A stretch of DNA of 56,490 nucleotides from Anoxybacillus sp. J5B_2022 (GCF_026847645.1 NZ_JAPSMC010000016.1:1-56490); one strand, 5' to 3'; positions 8,371 to 22,481 are shown, counted from the stretch's first letter. The notes: a model not told the origin generated them from the letters alone. Made by a program: numbers and translations.

Positions 8371-9185
8371 AACTCATCCACCAACTCCTCGAATGTTACG
8401 CTGTTGAACGACAAAGGAAGTCCTGCCTTTTGCAATTCCTTTCTCACTTTCATCACAAATGGCAAGTCTAAACGAATTTCCTCCAGCTTTTCTCCGAGCG
8501 AAAAAATGTGTAGCGGCGTCCCTTTCGCGATGATTTCTCCTTCATTCATCACAATGATTTGATCCGCCCGTACCGCTTCTTCTAAATCGTGGGTAATGGA
8601 AATTACCGTCATCTGTTGCTTCGCTCGCAAATCGTCGATCACCGCAAGCACTTCCCGTCTCCCTTTCGGATCAAGCATCGATGTCGCTTCATCTAAAATA
8701 ATGAGATCTGGCTCTAAGGCAATGACACCGGCAATCGCTACCCGCTGTTTTTGCCCGCCTGAAAGGTAGTGGGGTTCTTTTAATAAAAATTCTTCCATTC
8801 CGACTTGTTGAATGGCCGCTCTTACCCGCTCGATCATTTGCTCGCGGGGAACCCCGTTGTTTTCCAAGCCAAAAGCGACATCGTCTTGAACGGTCGTACC
8901 GACGAATTGATTATCTGGGTTTTGGAAAACAATGCCCGTTCGTTTGCGAATGTCCCAAACCGTTTCCTCGTTTAAAACGGTATCAAACATCCGGATCTCA
9001 CCGCTTTTTGGTTTCAATAAACCTATGAGTAGTTTCGCCACGGTCGATTTACCAGAGCCGTTATGTCCGACAATCGCCACCCACTCACCTTTGTAAACGT
9101 GAAACGTGACGTTGCGGATTGCTTCCTTCGGTTGATTCGGGTATTGAAAGGATAGATTTTTCACCGATAACGCGAGTTCCTTCAC
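8346..9185 (-). CDS. ecfA1: Energy-coupling factor transporter ATP-binding protein EcfA1
   Basis: Partner ATPase of EcfA2, 279 residues. Walker A GHNGSGKST, Q-loop FQNPDNQFVG, signature YLSGGQKQR and Walker B LIILDEATSMLDP with SITHDLEE are all intact. I start it at the GTG at 9185, preceded by AGGAAGAG; the nearby ATG at 9189 is out of frame. It is the first gene of its operon, with its own promoter at 9226-9255. Confidence 0.97.
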   Translation of the reverse strand: MKELALSVKNLSFQYPNQPKEAIRNVTFHVYKGEWVAIVGHNGSGKSTVAKLLIGLLKPKSGEIRMFDTVLNEETVWDIRKRTGIVFQNPDNQFVGTTVQDDVAFGLENNGVPREQMIERVRAAIQQVGMEEFLLKEPHYLSGGQKQRVAIAGVIALEPDLIILDEATSMLDPKGRREVLAVIDDLRAKQQMTVISITHDLEEAVRADQIIVMNEGEIIAKGTPLHIFSLGEKLEEIRLDLPFVMKVRKELQKAGLPLSFNSVTFEELVDELWTLYLNK

Positions 9186-9225
9186 TCATTCTCTTCCTCT
9201 CATCGCTGTCTCTACTCTTTACTCT

Positions 9226-9255
9226 ACTATACAAATAGTTTAAAAGGGAAATCAA
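9226..9255 (-). promoter_or_regulatory. SigA promoter of ecfA1-ecfA2-ecfT-truA
   Basis: Minus strand TTGATT (9250-9255), 18-bp spacer, TATAGT (9226-9231). Transcription would start about 35 bases before ecfA1. It makes the ECF group independent of the alpha operon, which ends at the rplQ terminator. Confidence 0.7.
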
Positions 9256-9257
9256 GA

Positions 9258-9341
9258 AAAGCGCAAGGCGCCCGTCTAGGAAGCTTTGCCGCCGAAAGAA
9301 GGGGCGGAGCGACTCAAACCGATGGCGCTTGTATCTAGACA
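9258..9341. repeat. Candidate interspersed inverted-repeat element
   Basis: An 84-base GC-rich island in the rplQ-ecfA1 gap. It begins AAAGCGCAAGGCGCC and ends GGCGCTTGTATCTAGAC; AAGCGC (9259-9264) and GTCTAG (9274-9279) recur as reverse complements at 9325-9330 and 9335-9340. An inner hairpin CCGCC/GGCGG spans 9289-9307. The ends resemble intergenic hairpin repeats I recall from Bacillaceae genomes. Only one copy lies in the window, so repetition is not shown here. Confidence 0.4.
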
Positions 9342-9370
9342 GTGATTCAAAAATTTATACTTTATCAAAT

Positions 9371-9416
9371 AAAAAAAGGGCATAGATCCAGTTTAAAACA
9401 AACTGTCTCGCCCTTG
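9371..9416 (-). terminator. Terminator of the alpha operon after rplQ
   Basis: AAGGGC (9376-9381) pairs with GCCCTT (9410-9415) and encloses a second stem CAGTTT/AAACTG. On the minus strand it is followed by a run of seven T. This is the first convincing terminator after rpsJ about 15 kb upstream. Confidence 0.85.
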
Positions 9417-9434
9417 TTAGTCAACCGAATCGCT

Positions 9435-9797
9435 TTACACGAGTTCAATAACAACCATCGGTGCGCCATCGCCGCGACGCGGACCAAGTTTCATAATGCG
9501 CGTATAACCGCCTTGACGGTCTTGGTAACGCGGAGCGATATCGCTAAATAATTTTTGAATCGCATCTTGACCAGTTTCTGTGTTCGCTACTTCTGGACGG
9601 ATAAACGCAGCTGCTTGACGACGAGCGTGTAAGTCGCCGCGTTTTCCTAAAGTAATCATTTTTTCAACGACCGAACGCAATTCTTTTGCACGAGCTTCTG
9701 TTGTTTCGATACGCTCGTTAATAATTAAATCCGTCGCTAAGTCGCGAAGCAACGCTTTACGTTGAGCGCTTGTACGTCCTAATTTTCTGTATGACAT
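9435..9797 (-). CDS. rplQ: 50S ribosomal protein L17
   Basis: L17 lines the outer end of the peptide exit region of the large subunit. The 120-residue product has the family start [20 protein letters not shown] and the typical ending [14 protein letters not shown]. It is the last gene of the superoperon, 61 bases after rpoA, and is directly followed by a terminator. Confidence 0.98.
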   Translation of the reverse strand: MSYRKLGRTSAQRKALLRDLATDLIINERIETTEARAKELRSVVEKMITLGKRGDLHARRQAAAFIRPEVANTETGQDAIQKLFSDIAPRYQDRQGGYTRIMKLGPRRGDGAPMVVIELV

Positions 9798-9858
9798 GAG
9801 ATGTCCCTCCTTTTTGAATGACTTGTAACATGAAAATGCCTAGTTAATCAAACGTTAA

Positions 9859-10803
9859 CTAGTCATCTTTCCGTAACCCTAATCCGAGCTCCTCAAGTTT
9901 CGCTTTTACTTCCTCGAGCGACTTCCGGCCTAAGTTACGTACTTTCATCATATCTTCTTCTGTTTTTTGTGCAAGTTCTTGGACGGTATTAATACCCGCG
10001 CGCTTTAAGCAGTTATAGGAACGAACAGACAAATCGAGCTCTTCGATCGTCATTTCTAGCACTTTTTCTTTTTGGTCTTCTTCTTTTTCAATCATGATTT
10101 CTGCGTTTTGCGCTTCATCTGTAAGACCAACAAAAATGTTTAAGTGCTCTGTTAAAATTTTCGCTCCAAGCGCAACCGCTTCTTTCGGACCGATGCTTCC
10201 ATCTGTCCACACATCAAGCGTTAACTTGTCGTAATTTGTGACTTGACCGACACGAGTGTTTTCCACTTGATAAGCTACGCGCGATACCGGTGTATAAATC
10301 GAATCGATAGGGATAACACCTATTGGCTGATCCTCGCGTTTATTGGCATCAGCTGGAGTATACCCACGTCCACGTTTTGCCGTCATTCTCATGCGAAGAT
10401 GGCCGCCTTCAGCCAACGTAGCAATATGAAGGTCCGGGTTCAATATTTCTACATCGCTGTCGTGAGTAATATCAGCAGCCGTGACAACTCCTTCACCCTG
10501 TACATCAATTTCAAGCGTCTTTTCTTCGTCAGAGTAAATTTTTAACGCAAGTTTTTTTACGTTTAAAATGATTGCTGTCACATCTTCTACGACGCCTTCA
10601 ATTGTTGAGAACTCATGCAGTACTCCATCTATTTGAATAGATGTCACAGCGGCACCAGGGAGTGAGGATAATAGGATACGACGTAAGGAGTTACCCAAAG
10701 TTGTACCATATCCACGCTCAAGTGGTTCAACGACGAATTTGCCGTATTTGGCATCTTCGCTGATTTCAACCGTCTCGATTTTTGGCTTTTCGATTTCGAT
10801 CAT
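9859..10803 (-). CDS. rpoA: DNA-directed RNA polymerase subunit alpha
   Basis: Alpha dimerises to nucleate RNA polymerase assembly; its C-terminal domain contacts UP-element DNA and activators. The 314 residues split into an assembly domain (about 1-230, with [23 protein letters not shown]), an acidic linker and a C-terminal domain (about 245-314) with the helix-hairpin-helix sequence [18 protein letters not shown]...[11 protein letters not shown]. It is separated from rpsK by 170 bases, the widest gap in the alpha cluster, which may hold its own promoter. Confidence 0.98.
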   Translation of the reverse strand: MIEIEKPKIETVEISEDAKYGKFVVEPLERGYGTTLGNSLRRILLSSLPGAAVTSIQIDGVLHEFSTIEGVVEDVTAIILNVKKLALKIYSDEEKTLEIDVQGEGVVTAADITHDSDVEILNPDLHIATLAEGGHLRMRMTAKRGRGYTPADANKREDQPIGVIPIDSIYTPVSRVAYQVENTRVGQVTNYDKLTLDVWTDGSIGPKEAVALGAKILTEHLNIFVGLTDEAQNAEIMIEKEEDQKEKVLEMTIEELDLSVRSYNCLKRAGINTVQELAQKTEEDMMKVRNLGRKSLEEVKAKLEELGLGLRKDD

Positions 10804-10907
10804 GATATATACCCTCCTTCAAAACGTCGAAACCCCGATCAAACGATACACGCCTAATCGAAATTCCCCCATGAATCAGTTCCCGAATGTGCGCAGTAGC
10901 TGAGTAA

Positions 10908-10973
10908 AATTTCTCTGCCAAAAATGATACCATATCCCATTATTGACAAGGATACAAAATCTATACAGAGAAA

Positions 10974-10975
<2 letters not shown>
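10908..10975 (-). promoter_or_regulatory. Inverted repeat and possible extended -10 promoter before rpoA
   Basis: AATTTCTCTG (10908-10917) is repeated as its exact reverse complement at 10966-10975, where it overlaps the rpsK stop codon. Between them the minus strand has TGGTATCAT (10924-10932), an extended -10 with no clear -35. It could be an internal promoter, an RNA stem that separates rpoA-rplQ from the ribosomal genes, or both. Confidence 0.4.
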
Positions 10976-11384
<409 letters not shown>

Positions 11385-11388
11385 TTAA

Positions 11389-11769
<381 letters not shown>

Positions 11770-11776
11770 TTAAAAA

Positions 11777-11920
<144 letters not shown>

Positions 11921-11923
11921 TCA

Positions 11924-12142
11924 TTATTTATAACGATACGTAATTCTGCCACGAGTTAAATCGTACGGAGATAATTCTACCGTAACTTTATCTCCAGGTA
12001 AAATGCGAATGAAGTGCATGCGAATTTTACCTGAAACGTGTGCTAACACCGTATGACCATTTTCCAGCTCGACACGGAACATGGCGTTTGGCAATGTCTC
12101 AACGACCGTTCCTTCCACTTCAATTACATCGTCCTTCGCCAT
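11924..12142 (-). CDS. infA: Translation initiation factor IF-1
   Basis: IF-1 occupies the A site of the 30S subunit during initiation. The 72-residue protein is a single S1/OB-fold domain: [20 protein letters not shown] then [22 protein letters not shown] use the ATG at 12142, which gives the exact family length; its ribosome site GGGAG lies inside the end of the preceding KOW gene, which it overlaps by 23 bases. Confidence 0.98.
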   Translation of the reverse strand: MAKDDVIEVEGTVVETLPNAMFRVELENGHTVLAHVSGKIRMHFIRILPGDKVTVELSPYDLTRGRITYRYK

Positions 12143-12452
12143 AGATCGGCTCTCCCTTCTTCGAATCAGTAACATTTTCGTTGACAAATTTCGTTAACGC
12201 ATAACGCAATTTGCCGTTTGTCACACGACCAGTTTCAATAATGCTGTTTTGTACTTCTGCGGAAATGTAGTCAAACACCTGAATGTGCTGCACATTTTTT
12301 CGCTTTGGAACGTCAAACTTCCGCCTACTTCCATCAGCAAGCAGAACAAACCGCTCATCCACGATTCCAACAACGACAGCATATTGTCCTGCTTCACGAC
12401 CATGTGTGATGAACACAATCTGTCCAATTTGACATGGTGAGCCTATATGCAA
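12120..12452 (-). CDS. ybzG: KOW-domain RNA-binding protein (L14e-like, YbzG type)
   Basis: A 110-residue protein with an N-terminal KOW-like motif ([24 protein letters not shown], described in parts) resembling archaeal/eukaryotic L14e; the second half is charged and without a known motif. It corresponds in position to ybzG, between map and infA, in B. subtilis. I favour the TTG at 12452, because AAGG lies 8 bases before it right after the map stop; the GTG at 12461 has no ribosome site. A ribosome- or RNA-associated role is likely from the fold and neighbours, but the function is unknown. Confidence 0.82.
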   Translation of the reverse strand: MHIGSPCQIGQIVFITHGREAGQYAVVVGIVDERFVLLADGSRRKFDVPKRKNVQHIQVFDYISAEVQNSIIETGRVTNGKLRYALTKFVNENVTDSKKGEPIYGEGRCN

Positions 12453-12467
12453 TGACCTCACCTTCGA

Positions 12468-13213
12468 TTAGAGGGTAGTTAAAATTTCATAGCCGGTCTC
12501 TGTAATGGCGATCGTATGCTCAAAATGAGCGCACATTTTTCCGTCGACCGTCACCACGGTCCAGTCATCTTCAAGGGTCCTTACATAACGGCTCCCCGCG
12601 TTGACCATCGGTTCAATGCATAACACCATGCCTGGTTTTAAACGTGGTCCTTTGTTCGGTGGACCATAATGTGGAATTTGCGGGTCTTCATGTAAGTTTT
12701 GACCAATTCCATGCCCGACATACTCACGCACGATGGAAAAATTGTACGCTTCGACAAATGTTTGAATCGCGTGAGAAATGTTCGATAAGCGGGCGCCTGG
12801 TTTTGCTTCTTGTATTCCTTTATATAACGATTGTTCCGTTACTTCAAGCAATTTTTTCGTCTCCTCGGCAATTTCGCCGACCGGATACGTCCAAGCTGAA
12901 TCCGCGTGATACCCGTTATATTGGGCTCCGATATCAATGCTAATGATATCGCCTTCCTTTAATACACGGTCTCCCGGAATGCCGTGAACTAATTGTTCGT
13001 TCACAGAAGCACAAATGCTGCCCGGAAATCCGTTATATCCTTTAAAGGAAGGAATTGCCCCATGTTGGCGAATCACAGTTTCCGCAATATGATCTAGCTC
13101 TTTTGTTGTAATTCCCGGCTTAATATGTTTTTGCAATTCTTGGTGAGTCAAAGCGACGATTCGCCCAGCTTCACGCATAATGTCAATTTCACGCGGGGTT
13201 TTGCAAATGATCA

Positions 13214-13214
<1 letters not shown>
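12468..13214 (-). CDS. map: Methionine aminopeptidase, type I
   Basis: Removes the initiator methionine from nascent proteins. The 248-residue enzyme shows all five metal ligands in context: Asp in [10 protein letters not shown], Asp in [10 protein letters not shown], His in [13 protein letters not shown], Glu in IEPMVNAG and Glu in HFEHTIAI. I place the start at the ATG 13214 ([13 protein letters not shown]), whose A is also the last base of the adk stop codon (TAATG). A nine-codon upstream extension is not part of the family. Confidence 0.97.
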
Positions 13215-13876
<662 letters not shown>

Positions 13877-13922
13877 TCAGTTCTAGATGAGGCAGAGGGA
13901 ATGAACTTCCCCGCCAACCTCT

Positions 13923-15215
13923 CTACTTAATAAAGCCTTTGTAATGCCGTTTGACTAATTGGCTTTCGAGCTGCTTCATCGTTTCCAAGGCAACACCGAC
14001 GACAATGAGCAAGCTCGTTCCGCCAATTCGAGCGGACGCCGGCAAATCAGCAAACTTGACAAAGAAGACAGGAAGAACAGCGATTACTGCTAAGAATATT
14101 GAACCGACGAACGTAAGTCGATAAAGAACTTTTGTGACATACTCTTGTGTGTTTCTTCCTGGGCGAATGCCTGGAATGTAACCGCCTTGTTTTTTGAGAT
14201 TGTCCGCCATTTGTTCCGGATTGACTTGAACAAACGCATAGAAATACGTAAAGGCAATAATTAATGCCACGTATATAATCATACCAACTGGTTGTGTATA
14301 ATCAAACGTTTTCTTAATCCACGTTGTTACATCATTCGAGCCGAAAAACGATGCAATTGTCGGTGGAGCAACAATAAACGACACTGCAAAAATAACAGGA
14401 ATAACCCCCGCGGGATTCACTTTTAACGGCAAATGGGTAGAGTGTCCACCTACCGGACTACGACCCTCTAACCGTTTCGCATATTGAATCGGAATTTTAC
14501 GGAACGCTTGTTGGATATAGATGACTCCAACAATCACCGCAATGATCGCTAATACGATCAAAAGTACCGTTACAATTCGCAAAAACAATTGATCGCCTGC
14601 TCCTTCAAACTGTTGAGCATAAATTTGGTTAAGGGTGGATGGGATTCCTGAAACGATACCAGCAAAGATCAAAATGGAAATACCGTTTCCAACACCTTTT
14701 GCCGTAATTTGTTCCCCTAACCACATTAAAAATGCCGTCCCTGCTGTTAATACCGTTGCGATCAGTAAGTAAGTTGTGATTCCAGGGTTTTTAATTAATA
14801 CCCCTCCTGTCATATTGTTAAAACCGTATGACATCCCGAACGCTTGAATAAAGCCAAGTACAATCGTAAAATAGCGGGTAAACTGAGCTAATTTACGCCG
14901 TCCGACTTCTCCTTGTTTGGACCATTCCGTAAATTTAGGAACAACATCCATCTGCAACAATTGCACGATGATGGATGCTGTAATGTACGGCATAACCCCC
15001 ATTGCAAAAATGGAGAAGTTTTTTAAAGCCCCTCCTCCGAATGTGTTAAGAACACCGAACACATTCAGCTGGTCTTGTATTTTTAACACTTCCGCATTTA
15101 CGCTTGGCACCGGAATGAACGTTCCAATGCGAAATACGATCAGCATAAGGAGGGTAAATAAGATTTTCTTTCTTATATCACCCACGCGCATAAAGTTGGA
15201 GATTGTTCGAAACAT
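13923..15215 (-). CDS. secY: Protein translocase subunit SecY
   Basis: SecY is the pore of the general secretion channel and partners with SecE (encoded at 41141-41323). The 430-residue protein has ten hydrophobic segments, including the plug region after FGGGALKNFSIFAMGVMPYI and the C-terminal cytosolic loop GIRPGRNTQEYV that contacts SecA and ribosomes. Its start codon overlaps the rplO stop as TAATG, coupling it to ribosomal protein synthesis. Confidence 0.98.
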   Translation of the reverse strand: MFRTISNFMRVGDIRKKILFTLLMLIVFRIGTFIPVPSVNAEVLKIQDQLNVFGVLNTFGGGALKNFSIFAMGVMPYITASIIVQLLQMDVVPKFTEWSKQGEVGRRKLAQFTRYFTIVLGFIQAFGMSYGFNNMTGGVLIKNPGITTYLLIATVLTAGTAFLMWLGEQITAKGVGNGISILIFAGIVSGIPSTLNQIYAQQFEGAGDQLFLRIVTVLLIVLAIIAVIVGVIYIQQAFRKIPIQYAKRLEGRSPVGGHSTHLPLKVNPAGVIPVIFAVSFIVAPPTIASFFGSNDVTTWIKKTFDYTQPVGMIIYVALIIAFTYFYAFVQVNPEQMADNLKKQGGYIPGIRPGRNTQEYVTKVLYRLTFVGSIFLAVIAVLPVFFVKFADLPASARIGGTSLLIVVGVALETMKQLESQLVKRHYKGFIK

Positions 15216-15655
15216 TAAATCACCTCAGTTTTACCGCCAGCAGCTTCAATCGCTTCTTTTGCAGCAGAGGAGAATTTATGTGCTTTTACTGTCAATTTTT
15301 TCTCGATTTGACCGTTACCAAGAATTTTCACACCAGCTTTTAGCTTGCTAACTACGCCTGTTTCTAGTAAAAGCTCAGGTGTTACTTCTGTACCGTCTTC
15401 AAAACGGTTTAACGCGTCAAGGTTGACGATCGCATATTCTTTACGATGAATATTTGTAAAGCCGCGTTTTGGAAGACGACGGAATAGCGGAGTTTGACCG
15501 CCTTCAAAACCGATTCGTACACCGCCACCGGAGCGAGCGTTTTGACCTTTATGACCTTTTCCAGACGTTTTACCGTTACCAGAACCGATACCACGACCCA
15601 CACGGTTACGTTCTTTGCGGGAGCCTGGTGCTGGTTGTAGTTCATGAAGTTTCAT
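15215..15655 (-). CDS. rplO: 50S ribosomal protein L15
   Basis: A 146-residue late-assembly protein of the large subunit. The Gly/Lys-rich N-terminal arm ([20 protein letters not shown]) and the globular end with [19 protein letters not shown] are diagnostic. I start at the ATG 15655 ([12 protein letters not shown]), which gives the standard length; the in-frame extension to 15679 overlaps the ribosome site. Confidence 0.98.
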   Translation of the reverse strand: MKLHELQPAPGSRKERNRVGRGIGSGNGKTSGKGHKGQNARSGGGVRIGFEGGQTPLFRRLPKRGFTNIHRKEYAIVNLDALNRFEDGTEVTPELLLETGVVSKLKAGVKILGNGQIEKKLTVKAHKFSSAAKEAIEAAGGKTEVI

Positions 15656-15678
15656 CGCGAGGCACCTCCTTATATCCA

Positions 15679-15867
15679 TTATTGTTCTAATTCTTGAACT
15701 TTTACAAGATGAGCCACTTTATTAATCATTCCGCGAATGGCTGGGTTGTCGTTGTGAACAACTGTTTGATGCAATTTCCGTAATCCTAACGTTTTAACCG
15801 TTACGCGTTGATCTTCCGGACGACCAATCACGCTGCGAGTGAGGGTAATCGCTAATTTTTTCGCCAT
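15679..15867 (-). CDS. rpmD: 50S ribosomal protein L30
   Basis: The 62-residue product begins [20 protein letters not shown] and includes [20 protein letters not shown], the canonical L30 pattern. It lies between rpsE (13-base gap) and rplO (23-base gap), as in the spc operon of other Bacilli. Confidence 0.98.
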   Translation of the reverse strand: MAKKLAITLTRSVIGRPEDQRVTVKTLGLRKLHQTVVHNDNPAIRGMINKVAHLVKVQELEQ

Positions 15868-15880
15868 TGTATTTCCCTCC

Positions 15881-16381
15881 TTATCCTAACAGTTCCTCAA
15901 CTGTTTTACCGCGCAATTTTGCTACGTCTTCTGCACGTTTCAATTGCTTTAAGCCGTCGATTGTTGCGCGTACCATGTTGATTGGTGTGTTCGAACCGAT
16001 CGATTTTGATAAAATGTCGCTGACGCCTGCCAACTCTAATACGGCACGAGCAGGACCACCGGCGATAACCCCTGTACCTTCAGAAGCTGGCTTTAAGATG
16101 ATTTCGCCTGCACCGAAGTGTCCGATCACTTCATGAGGGATTGTTGTGCCAACGATTGGTACAGTAATTAAATTTTTCTTAGCATCTTCAATTGCTTTGC
16201 GAATTGCATCTGGAACTTCTTGAGCTTTTCCTGTTCCAAATCCGACATGACCGTTCTTGTCTCCAACAACGACTAGAGCAGCGAAACGGAATCGACGTCC
16301 ACCTTTTACTACTTTTGCTACGCGGTTAACGGCAACAACGCGTTCTTCAAGTTCAAGTTTGTTTGGATCAATGCGACGCAT
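15881..16381 (-). CDS. rpsE: 30S ribosomal protein S5
   Basis: S5 contributes to mRNA unwinding at the entry tunnel and to decoding accuracy. The 166 residues carry the N-terminal double-stranded RNA-binding fold ([20 protein letters not shown]) and the C-terminal domain with [21 protein letters not shown]. The spectinomycin-contact loop around KVVKGGRRF appears wild type. Confidence 0.98.
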   Translation of the reverse strand: MRRIDPNKLELEERVVAVNRVAKVVKGGRRFRFAALVVVGDKNGHVGFGTGKAQEVPDAIRKAIEDAKKNLITVPIVGTTIPHEVIGHFGAGEIILKPASEGTGVIAGGPARAVLELAGVSDILSKSIGSNTPINMVRATIDGLKQLKRAEDVAKLRGKTVEELLG

Positions 16382-16400
16382 CTTTGTCCCTCCTTTATAA

Positions 16401-16763
16401 TTAGAATTCTAGACCAGCTTCACGAGCAGCGTCTGCAAGTGCTTTTACACGTCCGTGATATAAGTATCCGCCGCGGTCAAATACGACGCTTTTAATTCCT
16501 TTTTCTAATGCGCGCTTTGCAACTAATTCGCCTACTTTTTGAGCTGCTTCTACGTTTCCAGTCGATTCTAAGTTGAATTCTTTATCTAACGTTGACGCAC
16601 TAACAATCGTCACTGCTTTAACATCATCAATAATTTGCGCGTAAATGTGCTTGTTCGAACGGAACACATTTAAGCGTGGACGTTCTGCAGTTCCAAATAC
16701 TTTTCGACGTACACGAGCGTGTCTTTTTTTCCGAACTGCGTTTTTATCAAGCTTAGTGATCAT
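16401..16763 (-). CDS. rplR: 50S ribosomal protein L18
   Basis: L18 delivers 5S rRNA to the large subunit together with L5. The 120-residue protein has a basic tail ([20 protein letters not shown]) and the conserved [21 protein letters not shown] end. The start is the ATG at 16763 ([10 protein letters not shown]); six upstream in-frame codons overlap the ribosome site. Confidence 0.98.
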   Translation of the reverse strand: MITKLDKNAVRKKRHARVRRKVFGTAERPRLNVFRSNKHIYAQIIDDVKAVTIVSASTLDKEFNLESTGNVEAAQKVGELVAKRALEKGIKSVVFDRGGYLYHGRVKALADAAREAGLEF

Positions 16764-16795
16764 TTCCGTCACTCCTTTCATTTACCTAAGCAGCA

Positions 16796-17335
16796 TTATT
16801 TTTTACCTGTTTTACCCTCTTTGCGACGTACAACTTCACCTTCGTAACGAATCCCTTTTCCTTTATATGGCTCTGGCGCACGTACCGCACGAATATTCGC
16901 TGCTAATTCACCAACGCGTTGTTTGTCCGCACCTTTAACGATAATTTTTGTTTGTGAAGGAACTTCGATTTCAAGACCTTCTTCTGGTTCAATTTCTACT
17001 GGATGAGAGTAACCGACGCTAAGCACAAGTTTTTTCCCTTGTTTTGAAGCACGGTAACCGACCCCTACTAATTCAAGACCTCTCTCGTATCCTTTCGAAA
17101 CACCTTCCACCATGTTTGCAAGCAAGCTGCGAGTCGTACCGTGAAGCGTACGATGCTCTTTTTCATCGCTTGGGCGAGTAACCGTTAAAGTGTTACCTTC
17201 TAACGTAATCGTCATGTCCGGATGGAAAGTGCGAGTCAATTCGCCTTTCGGTCCTTTTACTGTAACTGTGTTGCCGTTGATTGTGACTGTGACACCAGCC
17301 GGAATTTCAATTGGTTTTTTACCAACACGTGACAT
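16796..17335 (-). CDS. rplF: 50S ribosomal protein L6
   Basis: L6 lies at the base of the L7/L12 stalk near the factor-binding centre. The 179-residue product has two similar domains, starting [18 protein letters not shown], with the C-terminal signature [21 protein letters not shown]. The ATG at 17335 is favoured over one five codons upstream because GGAGG falls between them. Confidence 0.98.
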   Translation of the reverse strand: MSRVGKKPIEIPAGVTVTINGNTVTVKGPKGELTRTFHPDMTITLEGNTLTVTRPSDEKEHRTLHGTTRSLLANMVEGVSKGYERGLELVGVGYRASKQGKKLVLSVGYSHPVEIEPEEGLEIEVPSQTKIIVKGADKQRVGELAANIRAVRAPEPYKGKGIRYEGEVVRRKEGKTGKK

Positions 17336-17365
17336 ACTTGACACCTCCATTCTTGAAAAGACTAA

Positions 17366-17764
17366 TTACCAAATGTATGCTAACACTTCGCCGCCAGTTC
17401 CTTTTTGACGCGCTTCTTTGTCCGTTAAAATCCCTTGAGACGTAGAAAGAATTGCAATACCTAAACCGTTCAATACGCGAGGTACTTCATGGGCTTTCGC
17501 ATATACGCGCAAACCAGGTTTGCTAATGCGTTTAAGACCAGTAATCACGCGCTCGTTATTCGGACCGTATTTCAAGAAAATACGGAGAATACCTTGTTTG
17601 TTGTCTTCAATGTATTCGACATCACGAATGAAACCTTCACGTTTTAAAATTTCTGCGATTTCTCTTTTCATTTTAGAAGCCGGAACTTCTAGTTTCTCGT
17701 GACGTACCATGTTCGCATTACGAATGCGAGTTAGCATATCTGCAATTGGATCTGTCATCACCAT
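17366..17764 (-). CDS. rpsH: 30S ribosomal protein S8
   Basis: S8 binds the central domain of 16S rRNA. The 132-residue sequence runs from [20 protein letters not shown] to [20 protein letters not shown], the standard Bacillaceae form. In E. coli S8 represses its operon through the rplE region; I see no obvious copy of such a site here. Confidence 0.98.
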   Translation of the reverse strand: MVMTDPIADMLTRIRNANMVRHEKLEVPASKMKREIAEILKREGFIRDVEYIEDNKQGILRIFLKYGPNNERVITGLKRISKPGLRVYAKAHEVPRVLNGLGIAILSTSQGILTDKEARQKGTGGEVLAYIW

Positions 17765-17797
17765 TATGTTTTACCTCCTTCCCAATTCACGGGTTGA

Positions 17798-18001
<204 letters not shown>

Positions 18002-18016
18002 TTACGAATGGGATCA

Positions 18017-18577
<561 letters not shown>

Positions 18578-18583
18578 TCACGA

Positions 18584-18895
18584 TTATTTATCTAAAATTT
18601 CACCAGATTTTTTCGCGTAACGTACTTTTTTACCATCTACTACTTTATATCCTACGCGAGTTGGCGTTCCTGTTTTAGGGTCTAAAGGCATTACGTTCGA
18701 AACGTGAATTGGCGCCTCTTTGCTAATGATACCGCCTTGAGGATTTGCTTGAGATGGTTTTGCGTGTTTTTTAACGATGTTCACACCTTCGACAAGCACT
18801 CGGTTTTGCTTAGGGAACGCTGCAAGAATAACTCCTTGTTTCCCTTTGTCTTTCCCAGAGATTACTTGTACTTTATCACCTTTTTTTACATGCAT
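18584..18895 (-). CDS. rplX: 50S ribosomal protein L24
   Basis: L24 is an assembly-initiator protein next to the exit tunnel. The 103-residue product starts [19 protein letters not shown], a KOW motif, and contains [16 protein letters not shown] use the ATG at 18895; an upstream in-frame start at 18907 falls in the ribosome site. Confidence 0.98.
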   Translation of the reverse strand: MHVKKGDKVQVISGKDKGKQGVILAAFPKQNRVLVEGVNIVKKHAKPSQANPQGGIISKEAPIHVSNVMPLDPKTGTPTRVGYKVVDGKKVRYAKKSGEILDK

Positions 18896-18932
18896 CGCAG
18901 TTCGCACCTCCTTGAAAGGCTTTCCCTTTTCA

Positions 18933-19301
18933 TTAAATTACTTCTGGAGCTAAAGAAACGATTTTCATAAAGTCTTTTTCACGCAATTCACGCGCAACAG
19001 GTCCAAAAATACGAGTTCCGCGTGGGCTCTTATCGTCACGGATAATGACGCATGCATTCTCGTCAAAGCGGATGTAAGAACCGTCTGAACGACGTACACC
19101 GCGTTTTGTGCGGACAACGACCGCTTTTACTACTTGACCTTTTTTAACAACGCCACCTGGTGTTGCGTCCTTAACTGTCACAACCACAACATCGCCGATG
19201 TTCGCATAGCGACGACCGGAACCACCTAGCACTTTAATCACAAGCACTTCACGTGCACCAGAGTTATCAGCAACTTTCATACGAGTTTCTTGTTGAATCA
19301 T
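18933..19301 (-). CDS. rplN: 50S ribosomal protein L14
   Basis: L14 lies at the subunit interface and helps form bridges to 16S rRNA. The 122 residues start [20 protein letters not shown] and contain the signature segment [20 protein letters not shown], ending in [17 protein letters not shown]. Confidence 0.98.
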   Translation of the reverse strand: MIQQETRMKVADNSGAREVLVIKVLGGSGRRYANIGDVVVVTVKDATPGGVVKKGQVVKAVVVRTKRGVRRSDGSYIRFDENACVIIRDDKSPRGTRIFGPVARELREKDFMKIVSLAPEVI

Positions 19302-19349
19302 TGACGAAACCTCCTTTCGGATTTGTATCTATCATCCCGAACATATTCA

Positions 19350-19613
19350 TTAAACAATAACAGCTTTTTCGACTACTTCCACAAGACGGAAACGTTTTGT
19401 TGCAGAAAGCGGGCGAGTTTCCATGATTTTCACGATGTCGCCAACTTTTGCTACGTTGTTTTCGTCATGTGCTTTATATTTTTTCGAATACTTTACGCGC
19501 TTGCCGTAAAGAGGATGCTTTTTATAAGTTTCTACAAGAACCGTAATTGTTTTATCCATTTTATCGGAAACAACACGGCCGACGAGAACTTTACGATTGT
19601 TGCGTTCACTCAT
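19350..19613 (-). CDS. rpsQ: 30S ribosomal protein S17
   Basis: S17 is an OB-fold primary binder of the 16S rRNA 5' domain. The 87-residue product has [20 protein letters not shown] at the start and [20 protein letters not shown] in the middle. It lies 25 bases after rpmC. Confidence 0.98.
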   Translation of the reverse strand: MSERNNRKVLVGRVVSDKMDKTITVLVETYKKHPLYGKRVKYSKKYKAHDENNVAKVGDIVKIMETRPLSATKRFRLVEVVEKAVIV

Positions 19614-19638
19614 TGTGCGAACCTCCCCTCGATTTCAA

Positions 19639-20922
<1,284 letters not shown>

Positions 20923-20925
20923 TGA

Positions 20926-21267
20926 TTATCCCTCCTTCTTTTCTGAAACAACGATTGTAATATGGCTTGTGCGTTTGTTAATCGCGCTTGCACGTCCCAT
21001 TGCGCGCGGACGGAAACGTTTCAACGTTGGACCCTCGTCCACGTATGCTTCTGTAATCACTAAATTGTTAACATCCATATCGTAGTTATGTTCTGCGTTT
21101 GCAACGGCTGATTTTAATACCTTCTCGATAATTGGAGAAGCAGCTTTTGGTGTGTGGCGAAGAATGGCTACTGCTTCACCTACTTGCTTTCCTCGAATTA
21201 AATCAATCACTAAGCGAGCTTTACGAGGAGCAATACGAACCGTTCTAGCAACAGCTTTAGCTTGCAT
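20926..21267 (-). CDS. rplV: 50S ribosomal protein L22
   Basis: L22 spans the large subunit; its beta hairpin lines the exit tunnel and, when mutated, gives macrolide resistance. The 113-residue product shows [20 protein letters not shown] and the hairpin tip region [20 protein letters not shown], which looks unaltered. Confidence 0.98.
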   Translation of the reverse strand: MQAKAVARTVRIAPRKARLVIDLIRGKQVGEAVAILRHTPKAASPIIEKVLKSAVANAEHNYDMDVNNLVITEAYVDEGPTLKRFRPRAMGRASAINKRTSHITIVVSEKKEG

Positions 21268-21287
21268 AATGAAAGCCTCCTCTCATA

Positions 21288-21566
21288 TTAACGTCTTGTC
21301 TTCTTGTCATCAGCAGCATGGCCTTTGTATGTGCGAGTTGGCGCAAATTCGCCAAGCTTATGTCCTACCATATCCTCTGTGATGTACACTGGCACATGTT
21401 TGCGTCCATCATACACAGCGATTGTATGTCCGATGAATTGTGGGAAAATGGTTGAACGACGAGACCATGTTTTAATTACTTGTTTTTGTCCTGTCTCATT
21501 TAATTTCTCGATTTTTTTCATTAAATGATCATCACAGAAAGGACCTTTTTTTAAGCTGCGACCCAT
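21288..21566 (-). CDS. rpsS: 30S ribosomal protein S19
   Basis: S19 is a head protein that contacts S13 and A-site tRNA. The 92-residue sequence [20 protein letters not shown] through [20 protein letters not shown] is canonical. It lies 57 bases after rplB, and this gap contains a 22-bp palindrome. Confidence 0.98.
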   Translation of the reverse strand: MGRSLKKGPFCDDHLMKKIEKLNETGQKQVIKTWSRRSTIFPQFIGHTIAVYDGRKHVPVYITEDMVGHKLGEFAPTRTYKGHAADDKKTRR

Positions 21567-21591
21567 AAATGAACCTCCCTTCGTGATTGTT

Positions 21592-21613
21592 CTACGGTTC
21601 TTAAGAACCGTAG
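21592..21613. repeat. 22-bp perfect palindrome between rplB and rpsS
   Basis: CTACGGTTCTT and its exact reverse complement meet at a TTAA centre, giving a 22-bp perfect palindrome. In RNA it would form about nine base pairs with a TTAA loop. No T-run follows, so it is not a standard terminator. It could be an RNase processing site, a stabilising stem or a protein-binding site. Confidence 0.8.
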
Positions 21614-21623
21614 TTCAACCCCG

Positions 21624-22469
<846 letters not shown>

Positions 22470-22481
22470 TCACTTTTAAAC

